A DNA stretch of 10,243 nt from Opitutia bacterium (GTDB taxonomy: Bacteria; Verrucomicrobiota; Verrucomicrobiia; Opitutales; Seribacteraceae). Made by a program: the position numbers and the translations under genes. The stretch is taken from positions 1-10,243 of the forward strand of contig JABHOU010000481.1 in assembly GCA_018695085.1 (NCBI GenBank), read 5' to 3'. The notes beneath the pieces are model-generated. The model saw nothing but the letters and a program-made list of their open reading frames with translations. It was not told where the DNA came from and did no database searches. Below are positions 1 to 4,916 of the stretch, in pieces. Positions within the stretch are counted from its first letter, which is position 1; every line of letters starts with the position of its first letter.

Positions 1-1
1 A

Positions 2-502
2 GTTACAGCAAAAGGCGTCCTTGCCGTGGTCAACTCGAGAAACGAAAAGACCGTGCGATACGACGTCAGCGCCTACGACGCAAGCAACGGAAAGCTGCTC
101 TGGGAACAGACGCAGGACAACCGACTCAAGTTGAATGGTGACCATGGCGAACAGGATCGTCACCCCGTCGTCCTCAACGACGAACTGTACGTCGAGCCCA
201 TGATCTACAACCTCCGCACGGGCATCCCCGTCGAAGGTAGAAAATTATCGCGAGGCAGAGGTTGCGGTTCCCTATCCGCTTCAGCCAATGCTCTCTACTT
301 TCGCTCCCAAAACCCAACGGCTTACCTACCATCTACCGGCAAATTCAAAAAAATCACCTCCGTCACCCGTCCCGGATGCTGGATAAACGCAATCCCAGCC
401 GGCGGTCTGCTCCTCATACCCGAAGCAAGCTCAGGTTGCACCTGCGCCTTCCCCATCCAGTGTTCCCTAGCCTTCGCTCCTCGCAAAAAACCGAACCCAT
501 GA
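2..502 (+). CDS. PQQ-like beta-propeller protein, C-terminal part (5' end outside window)
   Basis: The reading frame is open from the window edge, and 166 residues are visible. The stretch YDVSAYDASNGKLLWEQ is a typical PQQ-like or WD-like propeller blade (a DxxxGKxxW blade end). It is followed by a blade ending in IYNLRTGIPVEG. The last part has a GCGSLSASANAL motif (around residue 87), RPGCWINAIPAGG (around 124) and PEASSGCTC (around 140). From memory this Cys-rich ending is characteristic of large exported quinoprotein-like proteins of Planctomycetota and Verrucomicrobiota. Cysteines at about 88, 126, 146, 148 and 153 could form disulfides or bind a ligand. Such proteins are usually envelope or periplasmic and often of unknown substrate. 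The stop overlaps the next start (ATGA). The N-terminus and any catalytic domain lie upstream of the window, so an enzyme function cannot be assigned. Confidence 0.85.
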   Translation, partial: VTAKGVLAVVNSRNEKTVRYDVSAYDASNGKLLWEQTQDNRLKLNGDHGEQDRHPVVLNDELYVEPMIYNLRTGIPVEGRKLSRGRGCGSLSASANALYFRSQNPTAYLPSTGKFKKITSVTRPGCWINAIPAGGLLLIPEASSGCTCAFPIQCSLAFAPRKKPNP

Positions 503-654
503 AACCAGCTCGCAAGCTCAAGATCACCATAGTCCTTTCCGTCTCCATCCTCCTCAACGTATTTCTACTCTGGGAGTTGAAGCGATCCAACGACTACTCG
601 AAAGTGCTCGAGCAACAAGTAAAGAAACTGCAAATCGGGAAAAGTCGGGAGTAA
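499..654 (+). CDS. Small single-pass membrane protein, translationally coupled
   Basis: This is a 51-residue protein whose ATG overlaps the stop of the propeller gene (ATGA at 499-502), a usual sign of translational coupling. The basic N-terminus (KPARKLK) is followed by one hydrophobic helix at about residues 9-25 (ITIVLSVSILLNVFLLW). A charged, coiled-coil-like tail (YSKVLEQQVKKLQIGK) completes it. By the positive-inside rule the N-terminus should be cytoplasmic and the tail outside. I do not recognise a family. The overlap and the clear membrane segment support a real gene. A longer in-frame extension starting at 262 lies entirely inside the propeller gene and is less likely. It may be a small partner of the propeller protein, which is inference from position only. 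Confidence 0.6.
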   Translation: MKPARKLKITIVLSVSILLNVFLLWELKRSNDYSKVLEQQVKKLQIGKSRE

Positions 655-661
655 CGAATCC

Positions 662-678
662 GCCCGCCGCAAGCGGGC
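662..678. terminator. GC-rich hairpin between convergent genes
   Basis: A perfect 6-bp stem, GCCCGC/GCGGGC with loop CGCAA, sits 8 bases after the stop at 654 and 15 bases from the stop of the convergent minus-strand gene. It has no U-tract on either side, so it may be a weak bidirectional terminator or just a 3'-end stabilising hairpin. Confidence 0.4.
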
Positions 679-692
679 AAAGGCTTACCTCA

Positions 693-1181
693 TCAAGGTG
701 CCTTTACGATACCGCCGTTGTTCCAAGTAACGTTGCCGTCCGGGCAATCCGTAGTGGAGGACTGACTGTCCCAAGGATAACCGTCGGAAGTGCCGTCGAT
801 TCCCGATATCGACATAATGGTCCAAAGATCGTCGTACCCCTTCCGGCTGAGGGTAAAGCCCGTGGTGGTCACGCCGTCGGGCATCTTCCCGTCCGTGGGA
901 CCATCGAAACGGTCCTCGCTCACGTAACGATAAGTCCCGCTGGCGCCGGTAGGATAACCCTCGGAAGGCCAGGCGGAAACGTCCACCTCGTAAACTCGAC
1001 CGCAAGTGACGAAGGTTCCGTTTACCTCGGGATCGTAAATGTCGACGGTGCCGGACTGTGATGCGGAACTCGCGGAACCGGACCCGCCATCCTGTCCTCC
1101 ACCCGAGTCATCCGAAGAACCACAGGAGGCGAACAGGAACAGAAAAGAGAGTACAAGAAGAGACGTAAGGTCTTTGATCAT
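693..1181 (-). CDS. Lipoprotein with Gly/Ser linker, unknown function
   Basis: This is a 162-residue protein starting MIKDLTSLLVLSFLFLFASC, a clear lipoprotein signal peptide with lipobox FASC and acylated Cys20. An upstream ATG at 1214 would add 11 residues. The inner start is chosen because it gives a normal signal peptide, although neither start has a good ribosome binding site. Residues 21-44 are a flexible linker rich in Gly, Ser and Asp, as expected for a lipoprotein held away from the membrane. The rest (about 45-162) is Gly/Thr/Tyr/Asp rich and probably beta, with Cys60 and Cys146 as a possible disulfide pair. I do not recognise the domain. It ends near the convergent pair at 1-654, and the acidic-protein gene lies upstream on the same strand, 75 bases away. 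Confidence 0.7.
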   Translation of the reverse strand: MIKDLTSLLVLSFLFLFASCGSSDDSGGGQDGGSGSASSASQSGTVDIYDPEVNGTFVTCGRVYEVDVSAWPSEGYPTGASGTYRYVSEDRFDGPTDGKMPDGVTTTGFTLSRKGYDDLWTIMSISGIDGTSDGYPWDSQSSTTDCPDGNVTWNNGGIVKAP

Positions 1182-1256
1182 GACTTTGAAAGAATGAAGG
1201 TTGGAAACAAACATTCTTCGACCATACCCTAGGCCAAGACCTTGGCAACCCTACAA

Positions 1257-1550
1257 CTATTCCGTTTCCAAGAGATCCCGCTCCAACCAACGGGCGATCC
1301 ATCGAGGAAGTTCCGCAGTCTCTGTTGCCTCGGACTGTTCAGACTGTGAAAGAACGTTGCCTTCGCTTTCCTCTTCCGCTTCTGCACCCGAATCATCGGT
1401 TGCCTCGAAATCGGCAGGCTTCTCCTCGGGTTGCTCCTCGACTCGTTCCAAAAAGGAACTCGCCAAATCGGCTTCCGACAAAATGCCTGCGTTGGTATCT
1501 GCTCCCGAATCTATACCCGGAGCCTCGGTAGTAATTGTTTCCTGATCCAT
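1257..1550 (-). CDS. Small acidic protein, hypothetical
   Basis: A 97-residue protein that is strongly acidic (many Glu and Asp, with clusters such as EAEEESEG), without signal peptide or membrane segment. It ends in a more hydrophobic and basic segment, LPRWIARWLERDLLE, that could be an amphipathic helix. The middle is probably disordered. No family is recognised. A purine-rich AGGAGAG lies on the coding strand about 26 bases upstream of the ATG, too far for a normal ribosome binding site. A perfect hairpin (1233-1246, GCCAAG AC CTTGGC) lies just past the stop, before the next minus-strand gene. Its composition is protein-like, but the call is moderate because the reverse strand is also open over part of the region. 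Confidence 0.5.
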   Translation of the reverse strand: MDQETITTEAPGIDSGADTNAGILSEADLASSFLERVEEQPEEKPADFEATDDSGAEAEEESEGNVLSQSEQSEATETAELPRWIARWLERDLLETE

Positions 1551-1603
1551 ATCTGCGTTTGATAAGTTCGCACTCTCCTGCGGTGTTACCCGCCAATGTC
1601 CTT

Positions 1604-1669
1604 ATTATAACGCAAAGCGACGTGGATTTAGACCTAAATCGCAAAAGTGGGTCAAAACTCCCCTTGACC
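1604..1669. repeat. Two-hairpin repeat element, copy 1
   Basis: The element begins with ATTATAAC (1604-1611). It then has a small palindrome GATTTAG-AC-CTAAATC (1625-1640), a GCAAAAG linker, and a second stem GGGTCAA/TTGACCC (1649-1655 with 1664-1670, 8-base loop). The 48 bases 1622-1669 match 4532-4579 at 44 positions. All four differences fall in loops or the linker, so both stems are kept. It sits about 100 bases upstream of the Sel1/MORN lipoprotein gene, just before its conserved leader. It could be a regulatory RNA structure, a protein-binding palindrome pair or a dispersed intergenic repeat. Confidence 0.75.
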
Positions 1670-1702
1670 CGAGCGGTGGCGAGTGTTGGATGGAGGGATG
1701 CT

Positions 1703-1815
1703 CGTTATAAAAGAAGCGGAAATTTGTAATAGGCGAATCAATCGCAAGGCTCTACAATAACGATATGAAGAAACTACTGTTTACGATGTTCGTCGCCCTG
1801 CTGATGGTTGGATGT
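1703..1815 (+). repeat. Shared leader and signal-peptide module, copy 1
   Basis: This covers the 5' leader and first codons of the Sel1/MORN lipoprotein. Compared with 3662-3774, 37 bases (AATCAATCGCAAGGCTCTAC and onwards, through the ATG to codon 3) are identical. After a short divergent stretch another 26 bases, beginning ATGTTCGTCGCCCTGC, are identical. Upstream both share TTATAAAA (a possible -10 box), an AGCGRAAA block and TAATAG. The match stops just after the lipobox cysteine, where the mature proteins become unrelated. Confidence 0.8.
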
Positions 1816-2562
1816 GGGGATGATTCCGAGTCGGTCGAGCCTCTCGAAGCGTCCCAAACCCCCGGCACCTTCATGTATGGATGGATGAAGGAAATTTTTG
1901 AGGAGTACAAGGTGGACGCAGAGAAAGGGATTCTGAATGCACAACAGAACCTTGTGTGGCATTATGAAAATGGAGAAGGCGTTCCTCGTGACTATGTCGC
2001 CGCTTATGCTTGGTATCTCGTTTCCGCGGAAAAAGCCGAGATCGACTTAAACGATGCTTGGGGCCTGACTAAGACACCCAAACAAATTATTGCCGAGGGT
2101 AAAGACCTCCTCGCTAAGAAAATGACCCCCGAGCAGATCACCAAGGGGCAGGAACTTTCCAAAGAACTGCTCAAGAAGATCGAGGCGAACAAGAAGGCGG
2201 ATAAGCGGGAGGATAGTTCCGAATCCAAACAGACATCCGTCGCTCCCCTCGAAACCAATCAATCGTCTGCAGAAACAACTGAAGCGAAGACTGCAGAAGG
2301 AGCTAAGGTCGTGGTCGATGGTGATGACATTGAATTACGAGACGGCCTCTTTTACTTCAAAGGGGAACCCTTTACGGGGGTTGCTGTAGAGAAAGCCGAC
2401 AACGGGCAGAAGGAATGGGAAGCCACCTTGAAGGACGGCAAGAAGCACGGTCTGTGGACCGAATGGTACGAGAACGGGCAGAAGGAGTTTGAAGCCACCT
2501 TCAAGGACGGCGAATCGATTTCCTATAAGGAATGGGACGAAGACGGCAATCTCCTGGAGTAA
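1765..2562 (+). CDS. Lipoprotein with Sel1-like repeat and MORN/YwqK-type repeats
   Basis: A 265-residue protein with a lipoprotein signal peptide (MKKLLFTMFVALLMVGC, Cys17). Residues about 51-90 hold one Sel1-like repeat with the usual pattern (AEKGILNAQQNLVWHYENG, then GVPRDYVAAYAWYLVSA), a helical hairpin used for protein binding. A charged helical stretch (about 105-150) and a Ser/Thr/Glu/Lys linker follow. About 188-263 carry MORN-like repeats of the YwqK kind (LFYFKGEPFTGVA, NGQKEWEATLKDGKKHGLW, ENGQKEFEATFKDG). The last two are a recent 24-codon duplication: 2401-2439 and 2473-2511 differ at only four of 39 bases. Databases often label such repeats as a YwqK family antitoxin, but no toxin gene is next to it, so I would not use that name. 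It is probably a surface or periplasmic binding protein. There is no clear Shine-Dalgarno sequence. Confidence 0.88.
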   Translation: MKKLLFTMFVALLMVGCGDDSESVEPLEASQTPGTFMYGWMKEIFEEYKVDAEKGILNAQQNLVWHYENGEGVPRDYVAAYAWYLVSAEKAEIDLNDAWGLTKTPKQIIAEGKDLLAKKMTPEQITKGQELSKELLKKIEANKKADKREDSSESKQTSVAPLETNQSSAETTEAKTAEGAKVVVDGDDIELRDGLFYFKGEPFTGVAVEKADNGQKEWEATLKDGKKHGLWTEWYENGQKEFEATFKDGESISYKEWDEDGNLLE

Positions 2563-2689
2563 CCCCCCTAAACCACCCCCACCACCCCGCCGCCATGAAG
2601 CGGTTGCCCCTGCCCCGAAGATTGACCGTCACATTGGACCAAAGCCCCTGCAAGCTTGAATGATGACGTTGCGAGCCTAGGGTAACGAA
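2563..2689. other. Short intergenic stretch with no supported gene
   Basis: It is C-rich just after the stop of the Sel1/MORN gene (runs of ACCACCCCC type). It ends in GCGAGCCTAGGGTAACGAA, which resembles the end of the conserved leader (GCAAGGCTCTACAATAACGA) before the orphan signal-peptide frame. I see no terminator with a U-tract. Confidence 0.4.
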
Positions 2690-2749
2690 ATGATGAAGCT
2701 ACTGGCCGTTGCGTTGGTCGCCCTACTGATGGCGGGGTGTGGAGAGTAG
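2690..2749 (+). pseudogene. Orphan lipoprotein signal peptide, truncated gene relic
   Basis: The frame reads MMKLLAVALVALLMAGCGE and then stops (TAG at 2747-2749). It is a complete lipoprotein signal peptide with lipobox MAGC, but only two residues follow the cysteine. It matches the signal peptides of the genes at 1765 and 3724 in protein (KLL.....VALLM.GCG) and in DNA (TCGCCCTACTGATGG against TCGCCCTGCTGATGG). The bases before the ATG also resemble their leader. It is most simply a relic of a third paralogue whose body was deleted or replaced, perhaps when the minus-strand gene ending at 2755 arrived. A translated 19-residue peptide is possible but unproven. Confidence 0.6.
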
Positions 2750-2754
2750 AAAGG

Positions 2755-3363
2755 TTATTTTTCCTTGATTAGAGCTTCAATGATTATCCTCTCCTTCGGG
2801 TATCTAACCATGCCAGAGAGGAAAAGGTCGCCCTTAAAACCAACACCCTTGTATACAACTTTTTTATCTCTCCTAAATATAACACTGCCCTTTTCTTTCT
2901 CGTATACAATGGTCAACTTGTCTCCAGACTTAATCGCGGGGACAATGGATGGTCTCCAATCACTGCGTCGAGATCGACCAAATTCAGAATCATGAACCCC
3001 AGAATATTTAGGGCCACCAGCAAAATAAAAACAGTATTGATCTGGTCTATTTGTCGTCCATGACTGGACATTCACATCCTTTGTTGTCAGCCCAATATAG
3101 ACGTACATTTTTTCACTATCACCAGAAAATATTGAAACAGTAATGGGAGTATTTGATTGAACAGGTAATTTGCTCCGTGATCCACAAAACGATCTTTGAA
3201 CTGCACTGAATCTTTTTAAGCTCTTGCGTGTATCATCTATAAAAATCCCTTCACCAGATTTGCCCCACTCTGGTGATTTATTGTTAGGTTGGGCTCCAAT
3301 GATATTCGCACCTAAAACTGTAGAAACAATGAAAAGTAATGGCAGAACAATCGCATTTTTCAT
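2755..3363 (-). CDS. Exported protein, possible SPRY-like beta-sandwich
   Basis: A 202-residue protein from the ATG at 3363 (MKNAIVLPLLFIVSTVLGANIIGAQ), a normal Sec signal peptide with probable cleavage after the GANIIGA region. A TTG start at 3405 would add 14 residues and is less likely. The mature part has beta-strand patterning. Its second half, with KMYVYIGLTTKDVN, then KSGDKLTIVYEKEKGSVIFR and KVVYKGVGF, resembles the SPRY or neuralized-type order (GD.L...Y....G.I.F..N/D). There it would be a protein-binding beta sandwich. This domain call is from pattern memory and is tentative. The gene is visibly more AT-rich than its neighbours and lies opposite to the flanking lipoprotein genes, which suggests separate acquisition. 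It abuts the orphan signal-peptide relic with only 5 bases between. Confidence 0.75.
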   Translation of the reverse strand: MKNAIVLPLLFIVSTVLGANIIGAQPNNKSPEWGKSGEGIFIDDTRKSLKRFSAVQRSFCGSRSKLPVQSNTPITVSIFSGDSEKMYVYIGLTTKDVNVQSWTTNRPDQYCFYFAGGPKYSGVHDSEFGRSRRSDWRPSIVPAIKSGDKLTIVYEKEKGSVIFRRDKKVVYKGVGFKGDLFLSGMVRYPKERIIIEALIKEK

Positions 3364-3661
3364 GGATCGACCAAAAGTCTGCTTCAGGATATAGTCAAAT
3401 AACAAATCGGATAGTCTGGACTCTTCGAGTTATGCGGGGGCTTGACCCGAAATGGGACGCTTGGGACGGGTAATTCCTATTTATTGCGATAGAGAAACAA
3501 TGAATATGGATATGTAAACAATAGTAAAGAAGTTCAAAACTGCCGTCCCATCCGTCCCACGCCCCGCAATTCTCCGCAGACCTCCCCGATACCCGAATCA
3601 GCCTCAAGAATAATATAAACCCCAACTCACCGTTTGATGCGAATGCATTGATGGGTTGGCT
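3364..3661. other. Intergenic region with inverted repeat and repeat fragment
   Basis: This gap lies between the divergent SPRY-like and LRR genes. It contains a 14-base fragment (3421-3434, CTCTTCGAGTTATG) of the repeat found at 4410 and 5003. It also holds the inverted repeat 3453-3559 listed separately, and an AT-rich centre. I see no coding sequence with support. Promoters for both flanking genes should lie here. The TTATTATAAAA at 3661-3671 is the best -10 candidate for the LRR gene. Confidence 0.5.
3453..3559. repeat. Long inverted repeat around an AT-rich core
   Basis: The left arm TGGGACGCTTGGGACGG (3453-3469) pairs with the right arm CCGTCCCATCCGTCCCA (3543-3559) at 15 of 17 positions. 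A further GCGGGG (3435-3440) and CCCCGC (3562-3567) could extend the stem, with an extra CTTGACCCGAAA in the left arm. The 73-base loop is AT-rich. Each arm is itself a direct repeat of GGGACG. It could be a large cruciform or hairpin RNA, a small non-autonomous mobile element or an eroded remnant. Confidence 0.6.
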
Positions 3662-3774
3662 TATTATAAAATCAGCGAAAACTTCTAATAGACAAATCAA
3701 TCGCAAGGCTCTACAATAACGATATGAAGAAGTTACTTCCCGCTATGTTCGTCGCCCTGCTGATGGTTGGGTGT
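3662..3774 (+). repeat. Shared leader and signal-peptide module, copy 2
   Basis: This is the second copy of the module at 1703-1815, covering the leader and signal-peptide codons of the LRR lipoprotein. The 29 bases just before the ATG are identical in both copies. That is unusual, because untranslated DNA normally drifts faster than the coding part. TTATTATAAAA is the likely -10 region, and no clear -35 box is seen. Confidence 0.8.
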
Positions 3775-4389
3775 GGGGACCCTGATGAGGAGGAGAATTC
3801 ATTCGGTTGGTCTGATGCCAATAAGCCTGCTTCAACTGGGGTGCTTGACTTGGACGACAAGATTCGCGAAGCGAAGGAAAACAAGGCGACCGTCTTGGAC
3901 CTCCAGAATACTTCGAGTAAAGAAAGCGGCATCATCGACATCACGTCGCTGGCAGAGTTGACCGAGTTGGAGTCATTGGACCTCAGCTTCAATAGGATCA
4001 CAGACATCAACCCACTAGCGGGATTGACCAAGTTAAAGAAACTAGAACTCATCGACAACCCCATCACCAACCTCACACCCCTAGCTGGTTTGACCCAGTT
4101 GACCGAACTATGGCTCGGCGGGAATCGCATCACAGATGTCTCGCCGCTGGCCCGATTGCCCAGACTCGAAACGCTGGATCTCAGCATGAATCAAATCACT
4201 GACATCACACCGCTGGAGGGGTTACGCGAAATGAAAAAACTGCTCATCTTCGAAAACAAAATCACCGACCTGAGGCCGCTGGCTAGGATGAAAAATTTAC
4301 GCATCCTGCACATCTACTTCAACTCCATACCTGAAGACCAGAAGGCGATGCTCAGGAACGCCCTGCCGGACTGCAAAATCCGCTTCTGA
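3724..4389 (+). CDS. Leucine-rich repeat lipoprotein (internalin-like LRR)
   Basis: A 221-residue protein with a lipoprotein signal peptide (MKKLLPAMFVALLMVGC, Cys17) nearly identical to that of the gene at 1765. After an acidic linker and a short cap (about 40-75) come six 22-residue leucine-rich repeats at 76-97, 98-119, 120-141, 142-163, 164-185 and 186-207. They have the pattern LaxLtxLxxLdLsxNxItDixP, the internalin or SDS22-like type. The last repeat is degenerate and runs into a C-terminal cap ending LPDCKIRF. LRR arrays of this kind form a curved protein-binding surface. The partner is unknown. The protein is expected to be anchored to a membrane through the cysteine and exposed to the periplasm or outside. 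No Shine-Dalgarno sequence is seen, and the conserved leader probably drives expression. Confidence 0.9.
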   Translation: MKKLLPAMFVALLMVGCGDPDEEENSFGWSDANKPASTGVLDLDDKIREAKENKATVLDLQNTSSKESGIIDITSLAELTELESLDLSFNRITDINPLAGLTKLKKLELIDNPITNLTPLAGLTQLTELWLGGNRITDVSPLARLPRLETLDLSMNQITDITPLEGLREMKKLLIFENKITDLRPLARMKNLRILHIYFNSIPEDQKAMLRNALPDCKIRF

Positions 4390-4409
4390 CTAAATCAACC
4401 CGAAGGCGT

Positions 4410-4478
4410 CCCGATACTACTCGTACTTGCCCTTGCTCTTCGAGTTATGGGGATAGCACTTGGCGGTGGCCGAGTTCA
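4410..4478. repeat. Imperfect 70-base repeat, copy A
   Basis: It is similar to 5003-5073. Shared blocks are CGATAC, CTTGCTCTTCGA, ACTTGGC and GAGTTCA. Read on the minus strand it encodes NSATAKCYPHNSKSKGKYE before a stop. Copy B has indels that destroy this reading, so either copy A is the tail of an old gene family or the element is non-coding. A 14-base piece also occurs at 3421-3434. Confidence 0.6.
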
Positions 4479-4513
4479 GTAATTCATCCCGCGGAGAATC
4501 CGACAACACATTC

Positions 4514-4579
4514 ATTATAACAAAAACAGAGGTGGATTTACACCTAAATCGCAAAAGCGGGTCAAAACTTCACTTGACC
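4514..4579. repeat. Two-hairpin repeat element, copy 2
   Basis: This is the near-copy of 1604-1669 with the same spacing: ATTATAAC at 4514, palindrome GATTTA-CACC-TAAATC (4535-4550), then stem GGTCAA/TTGACC (4560-4565 with 4574-4579). Here the second stem is followed by GATTTTTCTTTTT (4580-4592), so on the plus strand it looks like an intrinsic terminator. ATTATAAC, two hairpins and a T-tract in about 80 bases would also fit a small RNA gene, but no good -35 box is visible. Confidence 0.7.
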
Positions 4580-4592
4580 GATTTTTCTTTTT
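4580..4592 (+). terminator. Possible intrinsic terminator tail after hairpin 2
   Basis: A T-rich run directly follows the GGTCAA/TTGACC stem ending at 4579. It could end transcription from the LRR gene 190 bases upstream, or of a short RNA starting near 4525. The stem is only 6 bp and moderately GC-rich, so it would be weak. Confidence 0.4.
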
Positions 4593-4734
4593 AAGTAACT
4601 TGAATTTCCCATGAAGGCATATGTGAGCAAGGACGGCCACTCAGGTCGGTAATGGCGCTTACGGAGAAATCGATGCCAAAGTTGCGGTAGAGAGTGGCGA
4701 GATGACGCGATAGTGGGCGCCGCACTTGCCAGTT
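4591..4734 (-). pseudogene. Possible C-terminal gene remnant
   Basis: This minus-strand frame of 47 codons ends at a TAA and reads like a protein tail, with RHLATLYRNFGIDFSVSAIT followed by DLSGRPCSHMPSWEIQVT. It begins right after an in-frame TGA and has no ATG start. A neighbouring frame just upstream (AAACGGTGGTGGTTTGAAAC region, reading KRWWFETGKCGAHYR) also looks protein-like, so a frameshifted fragment is possible. I do not recognise the family, and 47 codons could be open by chance. Confidence 0.25.
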
Positions 4735-4766
4735 TCAAACCACCACCGTTTGCGCAAGGCCATCAA

Positions 4767-4916
4767 CTAGCCATCTAACCTGTATTCCGGACTAAGATCA
4801 TGCACAACTTTCGATTGACCGAAGGTTCCGTCAGTCTTCACTTTAAAGGCAGAAGCGCAACTCGAGAAGCCGGCCAGTATGAAAGAGGCTAAGGAGAGAA
4901 CTACTAGGAGTTTCAT
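4767..4916 (-). CDS. Very small lipoprotein, 49 residues
   Basis: It starts MKLLVVLSLASFILAGFSSC, a good lipoprotein signal peptide with lipobox FSSC (Cys20). Only 29 residues follow (ASAFKVKTDGTFGQ and onwards, ending YRLDG). An upstream in-frame start at 4952 would add 12 residues and spoil the signal peptide. The mature part is polar and has no recognised domain. Small lipoproteins of this size exist in many bacteria as entericidin-like or envelope-stabilising peptides, but there is no specific similarity here. It stands alone between repeat-rich regions. No Shine-Dalgarno sequence is seen. Confidence 0.55.
   Translation of the reverse strand: MKLLVVLSLASFILAGFSSCASAFKVKTDGTFGQSKVVHDLSPEYRLDG

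Larger units (their letters stand above)
4390..4766. other. Gene-poor region with repeats and a possible gene remnant
   Basis: Downstream of the LRR gene this stretch contains one copy of the roughly 70-base repeat (4410-4478), the second two-hairpin element (4514-4579) with a T-rich tail, and a minus-strand protein-like frame without a start (4591-4734). No intact gene is supported. A 32-codon minus-strand frame (4417-4515) exists inside the repeat and ends NSKSKGKYE. I do not count it as a gene. Confidence 0.5.

Noticed and set aside
1201..1545. Plus-strand Ser-rich frame opposite the acidic protein
   Set aside because: Its Ser/Arg-rich composition is what the antisense of an acidic Glu/Ala/Ser-rich gene gives, and it has no start or domain support.
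1685..1700. GTTGGAT resembling an integron attC core (GTTRRRY) near the lipoprotein leader
   Set aside because: There is no matching inverse core, no integrase, and the second module copy lacks it. A cassette array of integron type is not supported.
1765..2562. YwqK-family antitoxin of a toxin-antitoxin pair
   Set aside because: The MORN-like repeats fit that label, but the protein is an exported lipoprotein with a Sel1 repeat and there is no adjacent toxin gene.
4417..4515. 32-codon minus-strand frame ending NSKSKGKYE as a microprotein
   Set aside because: It coincides with a repeat whose other copy is frameshifted, and there is no ribosome binding site. Coding use cannot be supported here.
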